A stretch of 51,952 nt of DNA from Bradyrhizobium sacchari (GCF_002068095.1 NZ_LWIG01000010.1:262161-314112); one strand, 5' to 3'; positions 34,991-42,831 are shown, counted from the first letter of the stretch. Numbers and translations: made by a program. Notes: a model not told the origin generated them from the letters alone.

Positions 34991-35284
34991 TCAGTGACGG
35001 GGCTTGGCCGCTCCGGCAACGGGAATCAGACGGACGAACTCGCCAAGCCGTTCGACCAGGCGAGCCTGGATGCCCTCCAGCGTCGCGCTCGCGAGCTTGC
35101 AGAACACGCAGGCCCCGGTGAGCCTGACCATGATCTTGTTGCCGTCGATCTCGAGCAGCTCGCAATCGCCGCCGTCGCGCTTGAGATTGGGCCGGATCTC
35201 GTCCAGCACGGCGCGGACGATCTGCTCGCGACCCGAGGGTTCGGCGGCTGGCAACTGTTTCAGGTGTTCGGATTCGACGAGCAT
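34991..35284 (-). CDS. nifU: NifU C-terminal domain protein (stand-alone)
   Basis: Protein of 97 residues that consists only of the NifU/Nfu C-terminal scaffold: IVRAVLDEIRPNLKRDGGDCELLEI and the cluster motif GACVFCKLAS (C-x2-C), then TLEGIQARLVERLGEF. The IscU-like N-terminal and central [2Fe-2S] domains of full NifU are absent. It would hold and deliver a [4Fe-4S] cluster. It is 41 bases after iscA and before nifS. The ATG at 35284 has AGAGAGA upstream. Confidence 0.88.
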   Translation of the reverse strand: MLVESEHLKQLPAAEPSGREQIVRAVLDEIRPNLKRDGGDCELLEIDGNKIMVRLTGACVFCKLASATLEGIQARLVERLGEFVRLIPVAGAAKPRH

Positions 35285-35325
35285 TTCAAATTCTCTCTGT
35301 GACGGATCGGATCGACGGATGTAGC

Positions 35326-35646
35326 TCAGCTGAACGACTTGCCGCAGGAGCAGCTCGACTTCGCGTTGGGATTGTCGAAGGTGAAGCCGGAGCCTTCCAG
35401 CGCGACGACGAAGTCGATCGTGGTGCCGTTGAGATGCTCGTGGCTCGCATTGTCGACGAACACCTTCACGCCGCCGCGCTCGATGACGGTGTCGTCGGGC
35501 TTGGCCTCCTCGGCGAGACCCATCATGTATTTGAAGCCGGCGCAGCCGCCGGTTTCGACCATGATGCGCAAGCCGCTCGCCGGCTGTGCCGCGGAGGAGA
35601 TCGCAGTCTTCACCGCATTCACCGCGCTGTCCGTCAGGTTGATCAT
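35326..35646 (-). CDS. iscA: IscA/HesB-type Fe-S carrier (IscA-nif)
   Basis: A-type carrier of 106 residues with all three cluster cysteines: VETGGCAGFKYM and NAKSSCSCGKSF. It delivers iron or Fe-S clusters in nitrogenase maturation. It leads iscA-nifU-nifS-nifT-SIR2 behind a perfect sigma-54 element. Confidence 0.92.
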   Translation of the reverse strand: MINLTDSAVNAVKTAISSAAQPASGLRIMVETGGCAGFKYMMGLAEEAKPDDTVIERGGVKVFVDNASHEHLNGTTIDFVVALEGSGFTFDNPNAKSSCSCGKSFS

Positions 35647-35686
35647 CGCTCGCCCTCGCTGTCTGGGTCTGTTGCAGTGAGGGATC

Positions 35687-35701
35687 GCAAGTCCCGTGCC
35701 A
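35687..35701 (-). promoter_or_regulatory. Sigma-54 -24/-12 promoter of iscA-nifU-nifS-nifT-SIR2
   Basis: On the minus strand TGGCACGGGACTTGC is a perfect match, 41 bases before the iscA ATG. Confidence 0.88.
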
Positions 35702-35764
35702 GAGCGCATATGTCTGAAACCGCTGCGTTTTCGCCAAAGGCGCGCCTGTTGTCTTTGCGACGCT

Positions 35765-35780
35765 TGTCGGGTTTGCGACA
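35765..35780. promoter_or_regulatory. NifA-type activator site between iscA and unknown gene
   Basis: TGTCGGGTTTGCGACA is a perfect TGT-N10-ACA in the 336-base divergent gap, 64 bases from the iscA -24 and about 123 from the plus-strand element. A near match with ACG at the right end begins at 35749. Confidence 0.8.
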
Positions 35781-35902
35781 TGCGGCCATGGCGACGCCGG
35801 GACAACCCGAATGGCAACGCGATACCGGGTGCTGCGCAACGGCCGCACTAAAGCAATCCGGATTCCCGCTGCATTCGAACTTTGGGCGCATACGCGTGCG
35901 GT

Positions 35903-35917
35903 CGGCAAACTCCTTGC
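35903..35917 (+). promoter_or_regulatory. Probable sigma-54 promoter of gene at 35983
   Basis: CGGCAAACTCCTTGC, followed by A, matches 8 of 10 positions with GG and GC intact, 66 bases before the ATG. Confidence 0.6.
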
Positions 35918-35982
35918 ATAAGGGCCATCGAAACCTTCGTGCCGGCCGACAGCCGCGCTGCCAACAAGATCAGGAGAGATCC

Positions 35983-36573
35983 ATGACGTCGATCGACAAC
36001 ACCGCCCTTGGTCGCCTGGACAAGGAGGGCCGGCTCCTGAACGCGGTGCTGAAGGGCGACACCACCAAGCCCGGGCGCTTCGGCTTTCGCGGCGACATCG
36101 CGCTGAAATTCCAGGCCCAGGTCGCCGACGAAAAACGTCCGCCGGACTACTCGATCGAGCAGGTGCTGACCGTGGCGCAGGAGGGCGAACCGACCATTCC
36201 GGTGCTCGCCGGTTACCTGCATTCCTATGCCTATCTTGCCGACGTCGCCAAGGTGCTGGACGGCGCGTTGAGCCCAAAGGGCAGCTACTTCATGTTCTGC
36301 AACAACATCGACCTTCTGGCAAAATACCGCACCAGGATCGGTGACATCGAATTCCGCATATTGCCGTGCGACGAATCGACGGTGTGGAAGGAGATGATGG
36401 ACCTCGCCGCCGTCGACAAGAACGACATCAAGAAGCTCGATACAGCCGGCAAGCTCGACTATCTGCTCGATGCCGCCAAGAATCTCGACGGCTCCTATAC
36501 CGAGATCTCCTTCGAGGACGGCGTTAAGAAGATGGAGCCGGTGAAGAACCGCAACGAGAACCGTCCGGTCTGA
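35983..36573 (+). CDS. Conserved-looking nif-island protein of unknown function (196 aa)
   Basis: I do not recognise a family. The 196-residue soluble protein starts MTSIDNTALGRLDKEGRLLN and has FGFRGDIALKFQAQVADEKRPPD, a middle block AGYLHSYAYLADVAKVLDGA, MFCNNIDLLAKYRTRIGDIEFRIL and a charged C-terminus KKMEPVKNRNENRP. Two cysteines (MFCNN, LPCDES) are present. A strong GGAGAG precedes the ATG. It has its own sigma-54-like promoter facing iscA and forms a single-gene unit ending at a hairpin with the Rieske gene. Confidence 0.75.
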   Translation: MTSIDNTALGRLDKEGRLLNAVLKGDTTKPGRFGFRGDIALKFQAQVADEKRPPDYSIEQVLTVAQEGEPTIPVLAGYLHSYAYLADVAKVLDGALSPKGSYFMFCNNIDLLAKYRTRIGDIEFRILPCDESTVWKEMMDLAAVDKNDIKKLDTAGKLDYLLDAAKNLDGSYTEISFEDGVKKMEPVKNRNENRPV

Positions 36574-36589
36574 CGCATCCGCGTCAGAC
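36568..36589. terminator. Hairpin between convergent unknown gene and Rieske gene
   Basis: GTCTGACG and CGTCAGAC pair around a 6-base loop that covers both stop codons. On the plus strand TTCCTCCTC follows. It could end both transcripts. Confidence 0.5.
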
Positions 36590-36988
36590 TTCCTCCTCGC
36601 AGGCCGTCTCGTCGTCCTCGACCAGCGTCACGCCGGTGACACAGATATCGCCGTCAAGCACGGCGAGCGCGATCGGCGTCAGGCTCTCGCCCTTGCACGG
36701 CCCATCCACGCAATGGCCGGAGCCGAGATCGAAGGTCGCGCCATGCTTGCCGCAGAGCAGCAGAGTGCCATTCCCGTCGAGGAACTGGTTGCGCTCCCAG
36801 TCCAGGTTCACGCCATTGTGCGGGCACCGGTTGAGATAGCCAAACACCTGCTTGCCCCAGCGTACGATCACGATCGGCCAGGGCCGCGGCCTACCGTCCT
36901 CGCCGACGATCATGAGATGAAAGCCGATCGCCCGCTGGCTCGGAATGTCGTTGAAGGCGCAGATCGCATAGGCGGTATTCTGGTCCAT
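36584..36988 (-). CDS. Rieske [2Fe-2S] ferredoxin-like protein (copy 2)
   Basis: Stand-alone Rieske protein of 134 residues with C-x-H in NRCPHNGVNLDW and C-x2-H in LLLCGKHGATF. It shares with copy 1 the following GHCVDGPCKGESLTPIALAV block. An acidic tail (VEDDETACEEEV) ends it. GAGGACAGC precedes the ATG at 36988. Near by is a NifA-type site at 37060, but a matching sigma-54 element for this direction is weak (37024-37038, TAGCGCGATTCTTGC). Confidence 0.87.
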   Translation of the reverse strand: MDQNTAYAICAFNDIPSQRAIGFHLMIVGEDGRPRPWPIVIVRWGKQVFGYLNRCPHNGVNLDWERNQFLDGNGTLLLCGKHGATFDLGSGHCVDGPCKGESLTPIALAVLDGDICVTGVTLVEDDETACEEEV

Positions 36989-37059
36989 GCTGTCCTCGTT
37001 CGCGGTCGGATATCTCGAACGCTGCAAGAATCGCGCTAGGCGCTGCGTCCCGTTTGTTC

Positions 37060-37075
37060 TGTACGGAATCCGACA
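37060..37075. promoter_or_regulatory. NifA-type activator site between Rieske and unknown genes
   Basis: TGTACGGAATCCGACA is a perfect TGT-N10-ACA, 112 bases from the plus-strand TGGCAC element. It is rather close to the weak minus-strand candidate. Confidence 0.7.
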
Positions 37076-37186
37076 TAACGACGCGGTTGCCACAACGACC
37101 CGACCTGGCTCGACATACCGGCCCAGATTGCAGGCCGATTGACCCGGATTCGGCGACGTCGTGCCCCTCGGCACGCACGCGCGAGG

Positions 37187-37201
37187 TGGCACGAAAATTG
37201 A
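37187..37201 (+). promoter_or_regulatory. Possible sigma-54 promoter of 37226-38001 genes
   Basis: TGGCACGAAAATTGA has a perfect -24 half and TTGA rather than TTGC at -12. This is one mismatch, but at a conserved base. Confidence 0.5.
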
Positions 37202-37225
37202 TGTTGTTCAGTCAGGCCCGCTGGC

Positions 37226-37687
37226 ATGGAGAATGACATGAACGTCGCGTCCGAATTCACCGCCTGCTCGGAAGACGAGATCAGGGCGTTGCTCGATGGC
37301 GGCACGTTGACCGTCTATTCGGTCGCGCGCCCGATCACCGCCGATCGCCCGGTCGATCGCAGCGGCGTGCTGGCAACCTTCAAATTCGCAAGCCCCGCCT
37401 TCAGCGGCGATGCCGCCGGCGCGGTCTTCGCGGCTAATCCGGTGCCGGCAAGCAGTGTCGGCACACCCGGCTTTGCCCGCGCCTGCAAGGTGGACGGCAC
37501 CGTGGTCGCGGACTTTTCCGCCGGTCCCGGCCCGCGCGAGATCAAGTTCGCCGAGGTCTCCTGCTCGCAGGGCGCGCCCGTGAAGATCACCGCGTTCAAG
37601 TTCTTCGCCGAAGGCGGCTGGCCGGAGCGCCCCGACTATTACGACGCACACCCCCGCCCCGGCTTTACCATGCCGATGGTGCCGTGA
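37226..37687 (+). CDS. Unknown protein (153 aa) with beta-rich, phage-structural-like pattern
   Basis: No family is recognised. The segment VDGTVVADFSAGPGPREIKFAEVSCSQGAPVKITAF has the alternating pattern of a small beta-sandwich domain like those in some phage virion proteins, and the C-terminus is Pro/Tyr-rich (PERPDYYDAHPRPGF). That likeness is an impression. An ATG at 37238 has GGAG at good spacing and may be the real start. It is followed by a gene with a 1-base overlap and lies behind a NifA-type site. Confidence 0.65.
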   Translation: MENDMNVASEFTACSEDEIRALLDGGTLTVYSVARPITADRPVDRSGVLATFKFASPAFSGDAAGAVFAANPVPASSVGTPGFARACKVDGTVVADFSAGPGPREIKFAEVSCSQGAPVKITAFKFFAEGGWPERPDYYDAHPRPGFTMPMVP

Positions 37688-38001
37688 TGGCGATACTGGT
37701 CAAGACCACGCAGGACGGCCGCAAGCTCGAAGTCGTTGGACTTGCGATCACGCTGGGCGGCAAGCTCGAAGCGAACGAACTGATCGAGGTGAAGGATCAC
37801 CCCTATCGCCGCGCGATCCGCACCGCTGCGCCGGAGGCGACCCACATGGCCGGCCGCGTGCCCCTGACGCAGACGGAGGCCACGATCGTGCTCGCCGCGT
37901 TCCAGCAGGCGGAAGCCGACATGCTCGCCAATCCGGTCGCCATCCACGAACGGTTTCGGATCGCAGCGATGATGAAGGCGCGCGAACAGGGCATCGAGTA
38001 G
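37687..38001 (+). CDS. Unknown protein (104 aa) in 37226 operon
   Basis: Soluble protein of 104 residues: MAILVKTTQDGRKLEVVGLA, then LGGKLEANELIEVKDHPYRR and a helical C-terminus ALLVAFQQAEA-like (here VLAAFQQAEADMLANPVAIHERFR). No Cys is present. Its ATG overlaps the upstream TGA by one base, so the pair is co-translated. I recognise no function. It converges on the decayed hspQ and the nifDK operon. Confidence 0.68.
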   Translation: MAILVKTTQDGRKLEVVGLAITLGGKLEANELIEVKDHPYRRAIRTAAPEATHMAGRVPLTQTEATIVLAAFQQAEADMLANPVAIHERFRIAAMMKAREQGIE

Positions 38002-38026
38002 ACCGGACCGCGACGTCCGTCGCGCG

Positions 38027-38343
38027 TCAGTTCATCGCGTGCCTGTGCCGGCGATAGCTGCCCGCCTCGCCCAGCTCGAACATGGCGCCGATCCCGGGAT
38101 GGCTGACAGGCTCGCCGGAATCATCGGGCTCCAGATCGCGTCCGCAATACAGGCCACATAGGGGACTTCATCGTCTTCGGCGAACAGCCGCTAGACCAGG
38201 CCCGTCGCAGCCCCGCCAGGCACCGGTTCGCCATCCGTGCCGGCGAACGACGTATCGACGTCGAAAATGACACCGCGCATCGCATAGAGCCGGTGGCGGA
38301 TCACCTGACCGATATTGTACCTGGCGAACCGGGTCTTGCTCAT
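38027..38343 (-). pseudogene. hspQ: Decayed hspQ-like (YccV/hemimethylated-DNA-binding) gene
   Basis: From an ATG at 38343 the minus frame reads KTRFARYNIGQVIRHRLYAM and RGVIFDVDTSFAGTD, the start of HspQ. An in-frame TAG at 38191-38193 follows, after which RLFAEDDEVPYVA continues the family pattern in the same frame. Near 38130-38155 the frame shifts, and the rest (RDLEPDDSGEPVSHPGIGAMFEL, then AGSYRRHRHAMN and TGA at 38027) is in another frame. Part of the family's central WWLSIPEEVRP block is also gone. It lies 17 bases after fdxB, as if it was once the last gene of the nifDKENX operon. Confidence 0.8.
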
Positions 38344-38360
38344 CGCTGGTCCCGCACGCC

Positions 38361-38648
38361 TCAGGCGGCCGCGGGAGCGTGGGTCTGGCAGTTGGTCGGA
38401 CAGACCCGCGCGCAGGCGCCACAGCCGATGCAGGCGCCGTCGTCGTTCATCACCATGACCTTCTTCTCGACTTCGTCATCGTCGTGATCGAGGTCGACCA
38501 TCTCGCCGTCCTCGTTGATGCCCTTGAGCGTCATGACCTCGCGGCCGCAGACCTTGTAGCAGCGGCCGCAGCCGATGCATTTCCCGGCATCGATCGACAC
38601 CAGATAGTCCGGCTTCCAGTCGCGGCCATCGCGGGTTGCGTAGGACAT
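38361..38648 (-). CDS. fdxB: Nif-specific ferredoxin III (FdxB)
   Basis: Protein of 95 residues with CIGCGRCYKVCGREV and CIGCGACARVCPTNC, two [4Fe-4S] motifs separated by a long acidic linker (DLDHDDDEVEKK), the pattern of nif-specific ferredoxin III. It lies 15 bases after the DUF683-type gene, at the end of nifDKENX. The likely role is electron supply to cofactor assembly or nitrogenase. Confidence 0.93.
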   Translation of the reverse strand: MSYATRDGRDWKPDYLVSIDAGKCIGCGRCYKVCGREVMTLKGINEDGEMVDLDHDDDEVEKKVMVMNDDGACIGCGACARVCPTNCQTHAPAAA

Positions 38649-38663
38649 GATCGTGACCTCGGC

Positions 38664-38864
38664 TCAGACCTTTTCCAGCGACTTGAGATCCTCGCGCTTG
38701 CGCTCAAGCTCTGCGAAGGCATCGTGGGCCTTCTGCGCCACGCTCAGGATCGAGGTCCAGTTGATCGGAAGCTCCTCCGAGAGATCGTGGAGGTCCATCT
38801 TGGCCTGCGTCGCCTTGGCCGACAGCTTCTTGATCTCGGCCTTCAGGGTTTCAAGGTCGCTCAT
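38664..38864 (-). CDS. CCE_0567 family (DUF683) small metalloprotein
   Basis: Helical-hairpin protein of 66 residues, LKAEIKKLSAKATQAKMDLHDLSEELP and INWTSILSVAQKAHDAFAELERKREDL, the nif-linked CCE_0567/DUF683 family. Homologues form four-helix bundles that bind iron. The ATG at 38864 has GAGG upstream and starts 9 bases after DUF269. Confidence 0.9.
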   Translation of the reverse strand: MSDLETLKAEIKKLSAKATQAKMDLHDLSEELPINWTSILSVAQKAHDAFAELERKREDLKSLEKV

Positions 38865-38873
38865 GCTCAAACC

Positions 38874-39344
38874 TCAGTAATTCGCCACATCGGGAAATTT
38901 GCGGATCATCTCGACCCCGCCCGCGACATATTTGTCGCCTTCGGCGGCAAGCTTGCCGAGATTGTCAAAGCCGAAGCGATGCACGTCGCGCAGCTGCTTG
39001 TTGACGACGATGAGCCGGCCGCCGATCAGGACCATGCGGCCAAAGCCCTCATGGTGCATCTTCAGCATCGGCGAGATCATCACGCCGGTCTCCTTCTCGA
39101 TCAAGAGCGCGACCGCGTTGAAGAACAGCTCCATCCGCCAGATCGTGTCCGGATCGGGATCACCGACGATCGGCAGCGCGCGGCGTTTCTCCTTGTCGAG
39201 GATATAGGGCTCGAGCAGGTCGAGGTCCTTCTTGCCCTCCCAGGCGCCATGGGTGTCCTGGGCCCGCCAGATCTTGACGAGTTCCTTGACGAACGGCGCC
39301 TCGGCCGCGGCGTCGGGTTGGATCAGTTCAGCCGCTTCAGTCAT
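38874..39344 (-). CDS. NifX-associated nitrogen fixation protein (DUF269)
   Basis: Protein of 156 residues: [44 protein letters not shown] and [25 protein letters not shown], typical DUF269. It always follows nifX in such operons and its role in cofactor assembly is unproven. It starts 11 bases after nifX. Confidence 0.94.
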   Translation of the reverse strand: MTEAAELIQPDAAAEAPFVKELVKIWRAQDTHGAWEGKKDLDLLEPYILDKEKRRALPIVGDPDPDTIWRMELFFNAVALLIEKETGVMISPMLKMHHEGFGRMVLIGGRLIVVNKQLRDVHRFGFDNLGKLAAEGDKYVAGGVEMIRKFPDVANY

Positions 39345-39355
39345 GGCGGTTTCCT

Positions 39356-39751
39356 TCAGTCTTCGAAAACAAAGCTGCGTTCCTGCCCCTTAGCGAGCAC
39401 CTTGCGCAGCCACGGCGGCGGCGAACCCTTCAGGACGTCTTCGAGCTTGACGCAGAGGTCGTCGATCGCCTCGGGTTGCGTCACTTTCATCGGATGGATG
39501 TTGTTGGCGACGACCCGCGCCGCGCCCGAGCCGCCGATCGCGGCGACATAGAGGATCACGCAATCCTTGATCGCCTCGATCTTCGGCGCCAGCTTGTCCT
39601 CGTTGCCGTCCTCCTTGAGGTCGCCGTCGAACTGGATGGCCTCGACGAAGTGATGGCCGTCCGGATTGACATCGTAGATGGCGATATTTTTGGCCCAGCC
39701 GAAATGCGCATCGACGCGCTTCAGGTCCTGGGTGGCAAAGGCGACTTTCAT
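39356..39751 (-). CDS. nifX: NifX, FeMo-cofactor carrier
   Basis: NifX of 131 residues with [20 protein letters not shown], the His that can ligate NifB-co, and [13 protein letters not shown]. It shuttles NifB-co or the VK-cluster to NifEN. It starts 22 bases after nifN. Longer in-frame starts lie inside nifN and were rejected. Confidence 0.94.
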   Translation of the reverse strand: MKVAFATQDLKRVDAHFGWAKNIAIYDVNPDGHHFVEAIQFDGDLKEDGNEDKLAPKIEAIKDCVILYVAAIGGSGAARVVANNIHPMKVTQPEAIDDLCVKLEDVLKGSPPPWLRKVLAKGQERSFVFED

Positions 39752-39773
39752 CGATCTGGTCCCTCTTGTTGCG

Positions 39774-41156
39774 TCAGTGCAGTTGCGGCGGGACGACCTG
39801 GAGCCCGACGTCCGTGGTCCGCCAGGTATCGGGCGTCGGCTGGTGGTTGGCTTCGCGGTCGCCAACGACGAGATTGGCGAGGTCAAAGATCAGATCGCGC
39901 GTGCCGCGGTAGCCGACCGACATCTGGTGCCCGGCGCCGAGCCGATCGAACATCGGGAAGCCCACGCGATAGAACGGGATCTTCAGCCGCGAGGCCGCCT
40001 GGCGGCCGTGCGAATGGGTGATGAGGAGATCGCAGTCACGCGCCTTGGCGAGCTCTTCGAGATCTTCGAGATCGCCGATCAAGACCTCCCGCGTCTTGAC
40101 GCGTTCCAGCACGGGCGAGACCGTCGTGGTCACGGCGACCGCGAGCTCGGCCCCCATCTCGTGCAGCATGCTCGACAGATCGAACAGCAGGTCCGGTTCC
40201 GCACCGATCGCAAGCTTGCGGCCGCCGATGTGGAAATGCGTGTCAAGCATCGCATCCGCAAGCTGGCCGCGCTGCCGGCGATACTTCACCGGGACCGGCC
40301 GACCGCTGATCTCGCTCAGGAAAGAGATGAACTCGTCGTTGGGGATGAGGCCGCAGAGCCGCTCGAACAGCCGGAACGGCACCCCCGTCTTCCGCTCCAT
40401 CGCTTCCGCGGCACGCTTCATTTGCGCACCGATCGCGATGGTCCAGCCCGCCTGCCCCATGGTCGCGATCTCGTCGACGCCGATACCGCCGATCGTGGTC
40501 GGCGTGAACTCGTCCGGGATGTGCCCGTCGATCGAGCCGGCAAGATCCGGCAGGAAGGACGGCTTGAGCCCGAAATCCTCGATGATCGTACGCAGCTCGT
40601 CGAGATCGCCGGGCGTGAGGTGGCAGCCCGGCAGGACGTTGACGCGAACCGGGTCACGGGCGGTCCCCGCCTCGACGTGATCGACCAGCACCTCGACGAT
40701 GCGCGCCACGGTCTTCTCCCAGCCGTCTTGGAAGGCGTCCTTGAAATCGGGCGTCGACACGTAGACCAGCGGGAATTTTTCGAGTTGCGGATGCTTCTGC
40801 CGGATCAAGCGGATGAAGCCCTCGACGTCGTCGCCCTTGGTCTCGGTGACACCGGTCGAGTTGATGCCGATGATCTCTGGCTTGGTGCGATTGTAGATAT
40901 TGAGGATCGCCTGCTCGACATTCTCATAACCGCCGAGCACGGTCGCGACCTCGCTCATCGCCGTGGTCTGCATCGGCACGGCTTCCTTGAAGTGCCGCAC
41001 GAACAACGTCAGGCCGAACGAAGTGCAGCCTTGCGAGCCGTGCAGCAGCGGCATTGCGCCGCGTAGACCCATGAAGGCGAACGAGCCACCGATCGGCTGG
41101 CTCATCTTGAGCGGATTGACCGAGCAGGCCTTCTTCGAGGTGGTGACGATCGCCAT
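39774..41156 (-). CDS. nifN: Nitrogenase MoFe-cofactor scaffold subunit NifN
   Basis: NifN of 460 residues. KACSVNPLKMSQPIGGSFAFM and LLHGSQGCTSFG supply the two conserved cysteines that match P-cluster ligands of NifK. GVTETKGDDVEGFI follows. With NifE it forms the heterotetramer on which FeMo-cofactor is finished. It starts at MAIVTTSKK, 10 bases after nifE. Confidence 0.96.
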   Translation of the reverse strand: MAIVTTSKKACSVNPLKMSQPIGGSFAFMGLRGAMPLLHGSQGCTSFGLTLFVRHFKEAVPMQTTAMSEVATVLGGYENVEQAILNIYNRTKPEIIGINSTGVTETKGDDVEGFIRLIRQKHPQLEKFPLVYVSTPDFKDAFQDGWEKTVARIVEVLVDHVEAGTARDPVRVNVLPGCHLTPGDLDELRTIIEDFGLKPSFLPDLAGSIDGHIPDEFTPTTIGGIGVDEIATMGQAGWTIAIGAQMKRAAEAMERKTGVPFRLFERLCGLIPNDEFISFLSEISGRPVPVKYRRQRGQLADAMLDTHFHIGGRKLAIGAEPDLLFDLSSMLHEMGAELAVAVTTTVSPVLERVKTREVLIGDLEDLEELAKARDCDLLITHSHGRQAASRLKIPFYRVGFPMFDRLGAGHQMSVGYRGTRDLIFDLANLVVGDREANHQPTPDTWRTTDVGLQVVPPQLH

Positions 41157-41166
41157 CGGCCGCGCC

Positions 41167-42831
41167 CTACTCCGCCACCTGAAGCACGGGCGCAGGCTGA
41201 GCTGCGAGAATGTCCTCGATCCGCCCCTTGCAGGCGCCGCAACCGCCCGAGGCATTGGTATGCTCCTTCACCCCGTCAACGGTAGAAAGGCCGTGCGCGG
41301 CGATGGCGTCCTCGATGGTGCCGAGGTCGACCGTCTTGCAGAAGCAGATCTTCCTGGCCCGCCGGGTCTCCTCGACGCGGACCGGATCGGCGGCGATCTC
41401 GGCGGCCTGCGCGTCCATCTGCGCCATCGCCTTGGCCTGCCAATTCACGCCCGCATCGTCCCAGGGCGCAGGCTTGCGGAGCTGCGCCCACATCGGATTG
41501 TAGAGCGCCTTCTCGATCTCCTCCATCAGCTTGATCATGCCGATATAGCCCATATACCCGTGGCAGCGCTCCTGGTTGATATCGAGCCACGGCATCGCCG
41601 CCTTCAGCGCGACGAACTGCGACTTGCCGCCGGACAGCATGATGTCGGCGCGCGCGTCCTTCAGCATCTTGTACATTTCGCGCGGCGTCATGTCCTCGAT
41701 CATGTGGGCGTCCTGGCCCATCAGCTCCTTGATCCGCTCCTTGTCCTCCTTAGTGGATTTCTTCACGGACGTGCCGACGATCTCGAGCCCCGCCTCCTGG
41801 AGTGCTGCAACCACCGACCACGACTTCACGCCGCCGGTGATCAGCAGCACCTTCTTGTCCCTGAAGCGTGGCTTGAAGCGCTCGATGGCAGCCCAGGCCT
41901 GGGCTTCCTCCCGCGCAATCACCGCCTCGGTGCGGTCCATCAGCTCCGCCGGTGCGCCGCGCTCGATCAGCATGCGCGCGATCTCGCGCAAGGAATCGCT
42001 GGAATCCTGGATGCCGTAGAACGAGCCCTCGAAGTACGGTATGCCGTAGCGCTCCTCCATCTTGCGGGCGACGTTGATCATCGCCTTGGAGCACACCATC
42101 ATCGCCGCTTTAGCGCGGTGCGAGTAGGCGAGCTCGCGATATTTGCCGTCGCCGGAGATGCAGGACAGGATGCGGATGCCGAGTTCGTCGAGCAGCGGCT
42201 TGATCTGCCAGAACTCGCCGGACAGGTTGTATTCACCGATGATGTTGATGTCGTAGGGCGTGGTGTAATCCGGCTCTTCGGTGCCGATCACGTGCTCCAG
42301 CAATGCCTCGCCGGCGAGCTTGTTGCCGAGATTCTTCGGGCCGACGAAGCCCGGCGAATTAACGGGGATCACCGGCTTGCCGAACTTGGTCGCGGCGGCC
42401 CTGCAGACCGCGTTGATGTCGTCGCCGATCATGGCGGGCACGCAGGTCTGGTAGACGAAGATCGCCGGCGGATCGTATTTCTCGATGACTTCCTTGATCG
42501 CCTTGTAGAGCCGCTTCTCGCCCCCGAATACGATGTCGGTTTCGTTCATGTCGGTGGTGAAGCTGCGCCGCCAGAGATCGGAGCCTGAAGAGGCAGATCC
42601 CCGGTTGTCCCAGGAGTTGCCCTCGCAGGCTATCGGGCCGTGGACCAGATGGGCAACATCGGTGAAGGGCTGGAGCGCGATCTTGGCCCCGTCGAAGGCG
42701 CAGCCGCCGGCGGCCCCGCCCGGCTGCAGCTGCTTGGTGCAGCCCTTCTTGCGCTCGGCTTCCGTCTTGTTGGCGTTCTTGCCGCAGCCCGGCTCGTTGA
42801 AGACGTCCTGGATGGTGGACAGCGAGCTCAT
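41167..42831 (-). CDS. nifE: Nitrogenase cofactor scaffold subunit NifE with C-terminal BFD-like domain
   Basis: NifE of 554 residues. The cluster cysteines are in RKKGCTKQ, GGCAFDGAK and HGPIACEGNSWDNRG, with YQTCVPAMIGDDI further on. After the usual NifE end, residues from about 493 form a bacterioferritin-associated-ferredoxin-like [2Fe-2S] domain (KICFCKTVDLGTIEDAI, then ASGGCGACKGRIEDIL, C-x-C and C-x2-C). This extension may feed electrons or Fe-S to the NifEN scaffold. It follows nifK after a stem-loop. Confidence 0.96.
   Translation of the reverse strand: MSSLSTIQDVFNEPGCGKNANKTEAERKKGCTKQLQPGGAAGGCAFDGAKIALQPFTDVAHLVHGPIACEGNSWDNRGSASSGSDLWRRSFTTDMNETDIVFGGEKRLYKAIKEVIEKYDPPAIFVYQTCVPAMIGDDINAVCRAAATKFGKPVIPVNSPGFVGPKNLGNKLAGEALLEHVIGTEEPDYTTPYDINIIGEYNLSGEFWQIKPLLDELGIRILSCISGDGKYRELAYSHRAKAAMMVCSKAMINVARKMEERYGIPYFEGSFYGIQDSSDSLREIARMLIERGAPAELMDRTEAVIAREEAQAWAAIERFKPRFRDKKVLLITGGVKSWSVVAALQEAGLEIVGTSVKKSTKEDKERIKELMGQDAHMIEDMTPREMYKMLKDARADIMLSGGKSQFVALKAAMPWLDINQERCHGYMGYIGMIKLMEEIEKALYNPMWAQLRKPAPWDDAGVNWQAKAMAQMDAQAAEIAADPVRVEETRRARKICFCKTVDLGTIEDAIAAHGLSTVDGVKEHTNASGGCGACKGRIEDILAAQPAPVLQVAE

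Noticed and set aside
37024..37038. TAGCGCGATTCTTGC as a sigma-54 promoter for the Rieske gene at 36988
   Set aside because: The conserved GG at -24 is AG and the activator site would be only about 22 bases away, so it is mentioned only as a weak candidate.
38009..38024. CGCGAC-GTCC-GTCGCG hairpin between the unknown gene and decayed hspQ as a terminator
   Set aside because: The stem is only 6 bp, has no T-run, and such short GC palindromes are frequent in this DNA.
40963..42588. A long plus-strand open frame (541 codons) opposite nifE/nifN
   Set aside because: Antisense shadow of two well-supported nif genes.
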